A DNA stretch of 64,000 bases, taken from Pleurocapsa minor GSE-CHR-MK 17-07R (lineage in GTDB: Bacteria > Chloroflexota > Anaerolineae > Aggregatilineales > Phototrophicaceae). Location: the NCBI GenBank assembly GCA_019359125.1, contig JAHHHY010000008.1, positions 124,001 to 188,000 on the forward strand. The letters are read 5' to 3'. Positions 47,901 to 55,014 of the stretch are shown here, one piece after another (positions within the stretch are counted from its first letter, which is position 1; each line of letters opens with the position of its first letter). The position numbers and the translations under genes are program-made. The notes under the pieces were generated by a model. It did not search any database. It was not told the DNA's origin and worked only from the letters and a program-made list of their open reading frames with translations.

Positions 47901-48526
47901 TTGATCTGATCTTCGCCAAATACTTCCGTGCTCGGATGTTCCCATCCTTTGCCATGACACATGATGGTTAAGCCGCGCTCACGCATCTTCTGTACCAACC
48001 CGACACGATCCGGGCGCTTTTCCCCAACCACCACCACATCATAAAGTTTAGGAATGTCAAGAGGTCGATGATAGTCTGCATCTGCTGCAAACGGAAGATA
48101 GTCGGCGGTCAACGATAATGCCAGGTAACGCGGAAGCATACTGCGGGAATTTGTGAAATAACGATTGAAAAGCGGCGCAAAATGACGACTGCGTGGCGCA
48201 AAATCATCCGGATCAGATAAAGCGATCCCAATGCGACGGATGCCAAGCTGTTCCAGATGCCTGTGCATGTATGGAGTGGGAGAAATGCCGCCAGCGTTGC
48301 AGATTATAACTTTAGGACGATGCTCTTCAACCAGAGCCAGCAACACATCGTCTTTCACCCAGTTGATGTCACCACTGCGCTCAACAAATGGACTGGGCTT
48401 CTGTGCGTATAACTGCAAATCTATAGAGACACTCTGAAGTTTCGTGAGTTGGTGTAATGCCCGCTGCATGACGTTGACAATGTCATTGTGTCCGTAAAGA
48501 TAGCTACCCAAATGCAAGACACGCAT
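41960..48526 (-). CDS. Giant multidomain glycan-assembly enzyme (four GT domains, pyruvyltransferase, methyltransferase)
   Basis: 2188 residues from the ATG at 48526, which has AAGGA 6 nt upstream; an ATG 21 bp earlier lacks one. Domains (numbered from the earlier ATG): CgeB-like GT 8-320 (HTNVKVGVFEAAACGSCVLV); CsaB-like polysaccharide pyruvyltransferase 349-735 (GYYGFENAGDEAI, LIILGGGGLF, DLIVGMRLHSLI); coiled coil 760-840; cluster module near 877-898 (MPLSTRLKLRNLRYRIL); GT-B domain 957-1320; GT2 1323-1570 (IVVVTFKNAEYTRLTIESIL, LLNDDV, FEDDDYAQRLKQAGY); second GT-B 1598-1950; class I methyltransferase 1977-2195 (ILEVGVYKGGSLLMFG, VIDDASH). No frameshift is seen. One polypeptide could build, pyruvylate and methylate a repeat unit. 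Confidence 0.85.
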   Translation of the reverse strand: MRVLHLGSYLYGHNDIVNVMQRALHQLTKLQSVSIDLQLYAQKPSPFVERSGDINWVKDDVLLALVEEHRPKVIICNAGGISPTPYMHRHLEQLGIRRIGIALSDPDDFAPRSRHFAPLFNRYFTNSRSMLPRYLALSLTADYLPFAADADYHRPLDIPKLYDVVVVGEKRPDRVGLVQKMRERGLTIMCHGKGWEHPSTEVFGEDQIKAINSGIVYLSFAGTLAGHTNVKVGVFEAAACGSCVLVQDFPEIHQFFDAGRESVTFKSEDEAVSLALTLAKNPSYAARIGLAARERVLKEHTWQRRWLQVLDEEFNTETQQLENDEGNIMFQSQIQSSTSTNMKTALIAGYYGFENAGDEAILTSILVGLRKASPAISPIVVSGNPQSTRLTHQVGAVHYTDIGAIISAAQKSDLIILGGGGLFMDYWGVQVNSVLTRHHHGLAFYLAFPLLATLMKKPLMIYGVGAGPFFSKEAREFTRAAFEAADVATVRDEASRELIISTGVSPALVQLTADPAFLLKPAPNDQIQAIFDFEHIPYAEGTTVGVCLRWWDIGVDPERYWAQIAAALDRFIDKYDARIVFIPFQTLDEAGIKNDDRLIAEKVIERMQQKHKAFSLRRKYSAQEILGSVAQCDLIVGMRLHSLILAAAAHIPAISLIYDPKVRGLANQLNLQALSLDLSQVSTDSLFLRMENALNNRQQITHELTSKVAEITALAQKNVELSVSLIQNGKMKTASAVADSVRALIDESFLYQIGSLEAKEFQIETLQKQAHTLSDESSKLRDKLAEGIKQQDLLRDVHRQIAEIQNQKTTLQQENGELHNRVIERDMQLQQIYATKAWQAALSFWKTRDRVKRVLRSPGKLVKGTVRHVYHRVMPLSTRLKLRNLRYRILRRGVPHTPQFCNSGSSQSFSSVSTSAETNSSIVTTSGVPVSTTPFMTSKGKLLKPMSKQMDVFRFGVIPWDFRFQRPQQLMTQFAQDGHRIFYVHTELTDERAVAMRSIREDIFELRIPGDPTLILYRHPFEGSALKKAVQSLRAFIEAQHIQEALCIVDHPFWEPLVRFLKEEYGWKVIYDCMDDHSGFSDNQPDVLDYEVKLIELSDMLVVSSQLLFDKLHTQHSNTLLLRNAAEYEHFSALPPRENSPISHLSRPVIGYYGAIAEWFDVDVIHEAARRHPEWSFVLIGHTFGANLQTIEKLPNVHLLGEKPYQELPSYVAAFDVCVIPFKRLPLTEATNPVKIYEYLSAGKPIVARRLPELVALENLVYLYEDADSFVTGIEQMLDTTNLKVVQERQAIGRDNTWEIRYKALRDAALSLYGRASIVVVTFKNAEYTRLTIESILEKTTYPNYEIVVVDNGLEKTVIDLLAQLQKTQASKVKIVYNGRNLGFARANNIGIQFAEDSEYIVLLNDDVIVTQGWLSKLIRHLRDTGIGMVGPVTNSCGNEARIEVPYHNLNEIDDFAKRYTQAHQGDTFEIPMLAMYCVAMRKTVVDEIGDLDERFGIGMFEDDDYAQRLKQAGYKIICTRDVFVHHFGRASFSKLGDVNYFKIFEQNRRKYEQKWGIQWRYEQWTPPDIKAGKITDIDRLQQLINSHPDAKGILIFPPSIDWNMPLFQRPQQMALAFARLGYLVLYLLREDSFDGAPGIQKITQNLYLGKFPLAALGILEHPVVCVYSYNIDTLSYFNAPRVIYEQLDELDVFVNFPLDRLKKNHAIMVQTADVVVGTADRLVEQLRNDRTDVVLAPNGVDFHYFARPEAELHIPDDVKSFFGTGRPIVGYYGALAEWLDYDLIDYAARQLPEFTFLLVGPDLNEYVAPNLSFKQTAYNTLPSNVHWLGPKQYQELPHYLHSFDVATIPFIVNNVTHAVSPLKLFEYMAGGKPVVTTDLEECKKYAGVIAAQNYDDYVQKLQYALTLRDDPDYRSQLHNTALDNTWEARAATIVDALQEAQTHPRLPVYGLQLPSAESQVKTDASDSPFMKLAGDIGEKVTLLKQEHYLRFYDQLFRSMQNLPLNILEVGVYKGGSLLMFGQYFRNARILGVDLNPPESIVYSEIENSDLRNRVAVALGSQEDIEFLRTSIAQHFVNQPLDIVIDDASHMYQQSRITFDYVFDHQLKSGGLYIIEDWGAGYWPNWPDGNPDGMHGLPRLIKELVDDVAMRDRTLLFEGKRALPVEQELESRIKRITVHPSIVVIEKA

Positions 48527-48566
48527 CAGGAATCCTTGGTGCTGCATTTTAAACGAGCGATTAGTC

Positions 48567-49676
48567 TTAACTGTGGAAGAACCGGATCAACACGTCTACA
48601 ATCTTATAGGCAGCAGCGCCATCACCAAATGGCGAAACTGCATTTGCCATCATCTGGTAGATGTCGGGTTCGTCTAATAAAGACTGTGCCGCATCAACGA
48701 TAGATAGGGTATCCGTGCCAACGAGCTTTGCTGAGCCGGCTTCAATTGATTCTTGGCGCTCGGTAGTTTGCCTCATGACCAGTACGGGTTTACCCAGCGC
48801 AGGCGCTTCTTCCTGTATACCGCCCGAGTCGGTGATAACGATAAAAGCGCGTGCCATCAGATGCACCAAAGCTGGATAGGGAAGTGGCTGAATAAGATGG
48901 ACGCGATCCACGTCTTTCAGAATGCGATACACAGGTTCCTGAACATGAGGATTCAGATGTACGGGGTAGATCAGTCGCACATTTGGGTTGCGCTCCGCGA
49001 TCTGCCGCAGTGCATTACAGATGTTTTCAAACTCCGTACCAAAACTTTCACGCCGGTGCGCTGTGACGAGGATGATGCGCTCATCTGGATTATCCAAAGG
49101 CAGTGATAAATCCAGATGATAAGGTTGGGCGACAGTCCATTTTAACGCATCAATCACAGGATTGCCCGTAAGAAAGACACTCGAAGGGTTCAGTCCTTCC
49201 TTAAGCAGAACCTGCTGCGCTTTTACCGTCGGCGCAAAATGATAGCTTGCGATCACGCTGATAAGGCGGCGGTTTACTTCTTCGGGAAAGGGATTGTATA
49301 CGTCATCTGTTCGTAATCCCGCTTCCACATGCCCTACGGGAATGCGATGGTAAAAAGCCGCCATTGCGCCAATCAGTGCTGTTGTTGTATCACCTTGAAC
49401 CAGCACAATATCTGGGCGTGTGTTTTCCAGAACAGCGCTCAATGCTCGCAACGCAGATGCGCTTAACTCAGCAAGATTTTGATTGGGCTGCATCAGATTC
49501 AAATCATAGTCTGGTTTGATTTGAAACCATTCCAGAACCTGATCAAGCATCTGACGGTGTTGCGCAGTGACGCAGGTTATCGTCTCTATAGACGGCTTCT
49601 GCTGAAGCGCATGAATAATCGGCGCCATCTTGATGGCTTCAGGGCGAGTGCCAAAGACTATCAGTACGCGCAACAT
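48567..49676 (-). CDS. wecB: UDP-N-acetylglucosamine 2-epimerase (non-hydrolysing)
   Basis: 369 residues, full length for the family. Motifs: VFGTRPEAIKMAPII at the N-terminus, TAQHRQMLDQVLEWF, VQGDTTTALIGAMAAFY, GHVEAGLRTDDVYNPFPEEVNR, LVTAHRRESFG, TDSGGIQEEAPALGKPVLVMR. It converts UDP-GlcNAc to UDP-ManNAc in the cytoplasm, giving the donor for ManNAc-containing polymers. Together with the CsaB-like domain encoded just downstream, this suggests pyruvylated ManNAc in the glycan. GGGAG lies 4-5 nt before the ATG. Same-strand neighbours lie within 45 bp on both sides. Confidence 0.95.
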   Translation of the reverse strand: MLRVLIVFGTRPEAIKMAPIIHALQQKPSIETITCVTAQHRQMLDQVLEWFQIKPDYDLNLMQPNQNLAELSASALRALSAVLENTRPDIVLVQGDTTTALIGAMAAFYHRIPVGHVEAGLRTDDVYNPFPEEVNRRLISVIASYHFAPTVKAQQVLLKEGLNPSSVFLTGNPVIDALKWTVAQPYHLDLSLPLDNPDERIILVTAHRRESFGTEFENICNALRQIAERNPNVRLIYPVHLNPHVQEPVYRILKDVDRVHLIQPLPYPALVHLMARAFIVITDSGGIQEEAPALGKPVLVMRQTTERQESIEAGSAKLVGTDTLSIVDAAQSLLDEPDIYQMMANAVSPFGDGAAAYKIVDVLIRFFHS

Positions 49677-49698
49677 TTTCTCCCAGAGTTAAAGCCGC

Positions 49699-50886
49699 TC
49701 AAGCAGTTGTCTGTGCCAGATTTTCGTGATTTTGAATGATCTGGTCTATCTGCCTTGCACGAACATACCAGCTATTTTCAAACGCAAGATGAATTCTTCG
49801 CTGCTGCTGAGATTGGTCAGGGTTAGCAACTTCGTGTAGGGCAGCTGTGATATTGGCAAGAAACTCTTCATTTGAATACGAAATATAAGTGATATCTTGA
49901 AAACCTTCTAATTCAGGAAGTGCAGATGAAACTACTGGCTTGCCCAAAGCCAGATATTCATAAAGTTTAATTGGGTTTACAGCTTTGGTCAGATCATTCA
50001 CACGGAAGGGAATGATACAGACATCAAAATCCCTGATATACGGCGTCAGCTTGGAGTAATGCTGCTCTCCTAGTAAATGAATATTCGGATGTTGCCGCAG
50101 CATCTCCACACCGGTTCCAATCGGTCCTACTAAGACAATTGATGTGTGTGGATATGCTCTGGCAAGTGCCTGCAGAAGCTCAGTGTCAAGCCAGGGTCCC
50201 AGATATCCGATATAGCCGATTCGCGGTGAGGGAATAGACTGGAGCGGGTCGTCTTCAGCTCGATAATCCACACTAAAGATATGAGGATTGACGCCATTTC
50301 GAACAACATGCACGTTTGAATTATACTGTGCGCAGTGGTCATGGAGGTCATTTGAAGAGGCAATTACAAGATTAACCCGCTTTAGCATTTGCTTCTCTTC
50401 CTCAGAAATTAACTCACTGATTCTGCCTGTAAAGAAGAGGGAATGCCGATCCATGCAATCGTAGATGCTGAATTTTTCACCCAGTCGTCCAATAAGCCAT
50501 TGATCTGGTGGAGTGGACATCCATAAGATAGGATTGTTGATCTTAAATTGGCGGAGAAGCATACGAATCAGGGGCAGCAAGATACTATAGTTCAGGTGAC
50601 CGATATTCGGATAAAGCGGTCCTTTGGGAAATAAAGGCGGTAAGCTCATTATATAGAGCGACTCTGTGACCTGCTCGACCCCCCAACACTTTTCGCGCAG
50701 GCGTTTCCCCTTCAGAACATCCCGGATGTATCCTGGTGCAGAATAGTAAACTGGATTGATATAAAAAACACGATGGTTTGTCGCCATTTCAGTTGCAAGA
50801 TGACGCGAACGCTGTGGGATAGCGCGCCAATCGTGCATTCCCAAAAATACAATGTCGGTAGACAGCAAATTATCTCCTGGGTTCAT
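49699..50886 (-). CDS. GT4-like glycosyltransferase (TuaH-like)
   Basis: 395 residues. The GT-B fold starts with IVFLGMHDWRAIPQRSRHLATEMA (a diverged version of the RPQQ block of the neighbours). ILWMSTPPDQWLIG and YDCMDRHSLFF follow, then VVRNGVNPHIFS, IGYIGYLGPWLDTELL and the donor site FDVCIIPFRVNDLTKAVNPIKLYEYLALGKPVVSS. It resembles TuaH-type teichuronic acid transferases. It lacks the N-terminal cluster module present in the other GTs. The donor sugar is unknown. It lies between wecB and the exporter ATPase gene. Confidence 0.85.
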   Translation of the reverse strand: MNPGDNLLSTDIVFLGMHDWRAIPQRSRHLATEMATNHRVFYINPVYYSAPGYIRDVLKGKRLREKCWGVEQVTESLYIMSLPPLFPKGPLYPNIGHLNYSILLPLIRMLLRQFKINNPILWMSTPPDQWLIGRLGEKFSIYDCMDRHSLFFTGRISELISEEEKQMLKRVNLVIASSNDLHDHCAQYNSNVHVVRNGVNPHIFSVDYRAEDDPLQSIPSPRIGYIGYLGPWLDTELLQALARAYPHTSIVLVGPIGTGVEMLRQHPNIHLLGEQHYSKLTPYIRDFDVCIIPFRVNDLTKAVNPIKLYEYLALGKPVVSSALPELEGFQDITYISYSNEEFLANITAALHEVANPDQSQQQRRIHLAFENSWYVRARQIDQIIQNHENLAQTTA

Positions 50887-50912
50887 CTGAATCTGTTTTA
50901 GCTCATTGCAAG

Positions 50913-51752
50913 CTATCCAAACACCTGAGGCGTGGGTGATGATACGCTCATCTGATGTGTCAGCCCAAGATGGTTTTCGTAAGCCTGTGTAACCTCTTCA
51001 ACTGGGCCGTCCATCATGACCTGTCCCTGATCCAGCCAAATCGCGCGGTTACAAAGGTTGCGGACGGATGCCGTTGAATGGGAAACTAGCATGATCGTAC
51101 GCTGTTCAGATTTCAACTGCAGAATTCGCGTTTTACATTTTTCCTGGAAGGCTGCATCGCCAACCGCTAACACTTCGTCTAAAAACACAATATCTGGTAC
51201 CGTGTGAATGGCGACGCTAAATCCGAGCCGCGCTGCCATTCCGCTGGAGTACCGCTTCACCGGGATATCAATAAAAGCGCCGAGTTCTGAAAATTCAACG
51301 ATGTCCGGCAAAATGCTGTCGATTTCTTTTTCTTTTAATCCCTGAATTGCTGCGTTTAAGTAGATGTTCTTTCGCCCACTTAATTCAGGATTAAATCCAG
51401 CACCCAATGCCAATAGGGGGGCGAACCGCCCGGTAATGCTGACAGTGCCAACTGTGGGCTCCGTTACTCCACATAAAATGCGAAACAAAGTGCTTTTACC
51501 TGCTCCATTATGTCCAATCAACGCAACGGATTCCCCTTCGTAGATACTGAAGGACACCTCTCGGAGCGCCCAAAACGGCTCTACTGCAGCTCGTCTTTGC
51601 GAATGATGCAGCCATCTGCTTACTAAGGTCACTGCCTCATGCCGCAGACTTGGACGATACTCGTTTTGCACAAACCGCTTCCAAACCTTATCAGCAGTGA
51701 TCACCATTTTACGCTGGGCAAGAGGCGCGAAGTTATTCATCATTGCATTCAT
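50913..51752 (-). CDS. wzt: ABC exporter ATPase for polysaccharide (Wzt-like)
   Basis: 279 residues. Walker A GHNGAGKSTL, the Q-loop region, the signature YSSGMAARLGFSVAI and Walker B DIVFLDEVLAVGD followed by the H-loop VSHSTASV are all intact. The N-terminal extension VWKRFVQNEYRPSLRHEAV is typical of the Wzt/TagH group, which exports lipid-linked polymers. There is no long C-terminal carbohydrate-binding domain, so chain-length capping recognition of the O9a type is not expected. Its ATG overlaps the stop of the permease gene (TAATG), so both are coupled. Confidence 0.92.
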   Translation of the reverse strand: MNAMMNNFAPLAQRKMVITADKVWKRFVQNEYRPSLRHEAVTLVSRWLHHSQRRAAVEPFWALREVSFSIYEGESVALIGHNGAGKSTLFRILCGVTEPTVGTVSITGRFAPLLALGAGFNPELSGRKNIYLNAAIQGLKEKEIDSILPDIVEFSELGAFIDIPVKRYSSGMAARLGFSVAIHTVPDIVFLDEVLAVGDAAFQEKCKTRILQLKSEQRTIMLVSHSTASVRNLCNRAIWLDQGQVMMDGPVEEVTQAYENHLGLTHQMSVSSPTPQVFG

Positions 51753-52927
51753 TATACAAAATCTGCCAGTCGACGCTCATTTGCCTTAAAGAAACCATAA
51801 CCTAAATAGAGTAGTAGTATACTTATAACGAACGGATAATGCAAACTGATCAAATCAGGTGGACGCTGATATGCAATGACATCCCGATATGCCTGGACCA
51901 GTGGCACTAACGGATTCAGCAACATGAGAGATCTGAATTCAACTGGAATGAAGCTGCTGGGGTAAATCACGGGTGTCAAATAGAACAGGAGCTGCAAAAT
52001 CACAAACAGCAGTTGAGGAATATCCCGAACGAGCACAGCAAAATAGCTAAGAAAGAAGGCGACTCCAAGCGTGAGCGCGACGGTGATGGCAAACAGGATT
52101 GGAAGATAGAGATAATGTATAGTCGGCGCAAGTCCTGCCAGGGCATTGATCAAGATCAACGCACCAAACATAAAGAGGATGTCCACAATTGACTCCCCCA
52201 ATTTCACCAGCACCAAAATCTCTCGAGGAAAATAGATTTGATTGATGAGACCCATCATGCCAGTAATAGCACCCGTTGCATTTATGGTTGACGAGTTAAA
52301 AAAGGACCACGGCACGAGTGCAGCAAAAAAAAACGACACATACGGCACGTCCCCGACGTCCATTCGCATAAACCGAGAAAAGACAAACGCGAGTATTAGG
52401 GCCTGCGCAAGCGGCAGTAAAACAATCCAGGCAATCCCTAAAGTTGTCTGTGTGTACCGCGCACGGACATTATTGGCAATCCACATTCGAAGGAGATATC
52501 GATTGTCCCATAAATAAGTGAGACTGGTGGACACATTCAGGGGGCGCTTCTTCAGAAAACGCGCTGGCAATAAGATTACAGCGCCCCCCAGCAGAATCGC
52601 TATTACAGCATAATATACCAGTTGCAATATCGATAGTTGGGGCATGAGAAGCGCAATTGCGATACACGACACGCCAATACCAAATAAGAGATCGTAAAAT
52701 TGCCACTGGGAAATGGCGGCACCAGATCGACGCTTGAGCAGCGACGTCAATCCGAAAGAGAGAATCGCGCTCGTAATCATCAAGACGTATAAAGCTGGTG
52801 AGTGCGCCTGATAAGATGGATACAGCGGGGCACCGTAGGTTATTGTCAGTCGTATCTGAACCGCCACAAGCATTGCGCCAACGAGAAGCAATATATTTGT
52901 CAATAAGGGTGAAATTGTGCGATTCAT
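51752..52927 (-). CDS. wzm: ABC exporter permease for polysaccharide (Wzm-like) with extra N-terminal membrane domain
   Basis: 391 residues. The C-terminal ~260 residues are an ABC-2 permease: LWDNRYLLRMWIANNVRARYTQTTLGIAWIVLLPL, PYVSFFFAALVPWSFFNSS, LVQAYRDVIAYQRPPD. Before this lie about 130 residues with four hydrophobic helices not present in ordinary Wzm (about 260 residues), so this is an N-terminal fusion of unknown role. It forms the membrane pore with the Wzt-like ATPase for export of the glycan on a lipid carrier. It is divergent from the glycosyltransferase at 53025, with a 97-bp shared upstream region. Confidence 0.88.
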   Translation of the reverse strand: MNRTISPLLTNILLLVGAMLVAVQIRLTITYGAPLYPSYQAHSPALYVLMITSAILSFGLTSLLKRRSGAAISQWQFYDLLFGIGVSCIAIALLMPQLSILQLVYYAVIAILLGGAVILLPARFLKKRPLNVSTSLTYLWDNRYLLRMWIANNVRARYTQTTLGIAWIVLLPLAQALILAFVFSRFMRMDVGDVPYVSFFFAALVPWSFFNSSTINATGAITGMMGLINQIYFPREILVLVKLGESIVDILFMFGALILINALAGLAPTIHYLYLPILFAITVALTLGVAFFLSYFAVLVRDIPQLLFVILQLLFYLTPVIYPSSFIPVEFRSLMLLNPLVPLVQAYRDVIAYQRPPDLISLHYPFVISILLLYLGYGFFKANERRLADFV

Positions 52928-53024
52928 GCTATTGTCTACTCATCAGTTCTCTGCTGTAATCTATCAAGGTTGGCAGGCAAAGTCCATAGGTTGTTTTTCA
53001 AGTATCAAACATTAAGGAAACGTA

Positions 53025-54149
53025 ATGCAAGTTGTCGTCGATGGCATTATTTTTGAACTAAACTCGAGGGGGGGTGTGGCACGTCTCTTTGCAGAAATCC
53101 TTCCACGGATGTGTCAGATGGATGACGCGACCGAAATTCACCTGCTGACCAACCGGCGCCACGGGTATGGATTAGGATTGCATCCCCATTTGCAAATGAT
53201 CCCGCTGAATCCGCCGCTCGATCGGCTGATTCGCCCTCGTTACATCTTCCAGCCGATCACAACGTGGATGACCACTCGGATCAAGCAGCGTGCAACACGT
53301 GAACTGCGGCGCATGATCTGGCATCCCACGTATTATACCTTGTTACCCGACTGGCGCGGCCCAGTGGTCATCACTGTCCACGACATGCTTTATGAAATGT
53401 TCCCACATACGTTCCGACGATTGGATGATCGGTTCTTTCGCCAGCAAAAACAGCGGTGCGTTCAGCAGGCGGACGCGGTGATCTGTATCTCCGAAACCAC
53501 TGCTCAGCACCTCCAATCGTACATAAACGTCCCGCGCGACAAAATAGTGGTCATTCCGCTTGCCTACAGCACGGCGTTTCGCGTTTTGAAGGAAACTTCT
53601 TCACCTGTGCACAAGCCCTATCTCCTCTACATTGGCGGGCGCCGTGCATACAAAAATTTCGACCGACTACTGGAGTCGTACCGGCGCTGGCGATGGAGAG
53701 AAGAAGTGTCGCTCGTGGTGGTGGGTAACCCGTGGTCACCTCAGGAACGACAGCAAATCTCCACCTATGACCTCGAAGGCTGCATCCTCCGAATGAATCC
53801 GGTCGATGACACGCAACTTGCCCACCTCTATAATCAAGCGTTGGCATTTGTCTACCCTTCCCTGTACGAAGGGTTCGGGATCCCGCTCTTAGAGGCAGCC
53901 GCCTGTGGCTGCCCTGTGATTTCATCAGATATCCCATCTTCGCGTGAAGTACTGGGTGATGTCCCCATTTACTTTGATCCGCAAGACACCGACAGCCTCA
54001 TTGATGCGATGGACGTTGCCGTTGCGGAAGCAGGGAATTCATCGAGAATTGAGAGAGGACTGCTGCGGGCACAGCAGTATTCTTGGGATCGCTGCGCCCG
54101 CCAGACCCTCCAGGTCTATCGAGCGCTCAGTGGCAAGTCGTCCGGTTAA
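53025..54149 (+). CDS. GT4 glycosyltransferase
   Basis: 374 residues. GT-B fold with the mannosyltransferase-like N-terminus VVDGIIFELNSRGGVARLFAEIL, HDMLYEMFP, ICISETTAQHL, YLLYIGGRRAYKNFDRLLESYRRW, and the donor motif YPSLYEGFGIPLLEAAACGCPVISS with the E-x7-E pair. It is the only glycan gene on the + strand, divergent from wzm, and starts a new unit. Similar enzymes use GDP-mannose or UDP sugars, but the donor cannot be fixed here. The upstream AAGGAAA is a ribosome binding site. Confidence 0.88.
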   Translation: MQVVVDGIIFELNSRGGVARLFAEILPRMCQMDDATEIHLLTNRRHGYGLGLHPHLQMIPLNPPLDRLIRPRYIFQPITTWMTTRIKQRATRELRRMIWHPTYYTLLPDWRGPVVITVHDMLYEMFPHTFRRLDDRFFRQQKQRCVQQADAVICISETTAQHLQSYINVPRDKIVVIPLAYSTAFRVLKETSSPVHKPYLLYIGGRRAYKNFDRLLESYRRWRWREEVSLVVVGNPWSPQERQQISTYDLEGCILRMNPVDDTQLAHLYNQALAFVYPSLYEGFGIPLLEAAACGCPVISSDIPSSREVLGDVPIYFDPQDTDSLIDAMDVAVAEAGNSSRIERGLLRAQQYSWDRCARQTLQVYRALSGKSSG

Positions 54150-54515
54150 GAGGTGGCTAAAGCGCTCAGCGAACAACCAAGTCGCCGATCGAGCGGTGCA
54201 GTCAGTTCTACGTGTCTTGCGCGTACACGCATTAGCAACAGCAGGATCCAGCGGTCATCCGCTGTAGCGGATCCCAGCAACCACCCTGATTATGGCGGCT
54301 TCCTGACGGCCTGCTAAGACAATCTACTCGCCAAAATACCAGACTCCGCCATTCCCCTTCACCACAACCAATATCAGTTTCGACGCACCCGAACTTCACA
54401 TATTTGCCTTCGTTTCACAAAAAATTCATGGATGAACTAAAGTGTTCTCTTTATACTATGAAAGTGAGATATTACTCTTTTATTATGACCCCGTTTTCAT
54501 CTAAAGGCACTTCGC
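54150..54515. other. Intergenic stretch without a recognisable gene
   Basis: 366 bp between the glycosyltransferase and the truncated protease gene. It holds one imperfect palindrome (AGCGG-TCAT-CCGCT flanked by GGATCC on both sides, near 54250-54280) and an AT-rich part after 54400 that could contain a promoter for the next gene. I see no coding signal. Confidence 0.4.
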
Positions 54516-55014
54516 ATGCTGCAAAAACGTCAAATCCTCTGGCTCGTCGTCCTGGGTATTACCCTCTTTGCTGCTTTCACGGTATTGACGTTGAGCGTTC
54601 ATCCTGCTGAACGAGTTGCGGTGCTGCCTACCCTGGCAGTGCTCCCATCCGAAACTGACAGTACCGCGGCACCAGTGGAAGCCGAGCAGGTAGCTGTCGT
54701 ACCAGCCAATACTGCTCAAGAGAACACAGCACCAATGTCAGCGACTGAGATGAATACCAGGACCCCAATGGACACGCAACTGCAACCAGCGAGTGCACTG
54801 CCTGCGTCCCTCACACTCAGTGGGACTTTCGCGCCAGTTGTCACACTTGATGTCACTGCCCAGTCAGTGCTTCTGCCTGGCCCCACGCAACCGCCCATAA
54901 TTGTGATATCCCAGGTGGTAACGCATCCGGTGGTCGGGCAGGTGGTCATCTCATTTGCGCCCGACGCCAGTGAAGCTGAACGTGCCGCTTACGTCACACA
55001 GATCGGTGGCTCAG
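54516..55014 (+). pseudogene. Exported protein with Inhibitor_I9/subtilase-type propeptide, truncated by IS3
   Basis: About 166 native codons. A signal-anchor or signal peptide (ILWLVVLGITLFAAFTVLTL) precedes a Ser/Thr/Pro-rich low-complexity region. The last ~25 native residues read VVISFAPDASEAERAAYVTQIGGSV, the start of the propeptide found before subtilisin-like S8 catalytic domains. The frame then enters the IS3 end at 55015 (TGACCTGCCCCC) and stops after nine IS-derived codons. No catalytic domain is found beyond the IS fragment, so the protease part is lost. Confidence 0.65.

Noticed and set aside
53551-53937. Reverse frame within the + strand glycosyltransferase
   Set aside because: Shadow of a gene with an intact donor-binding motif.
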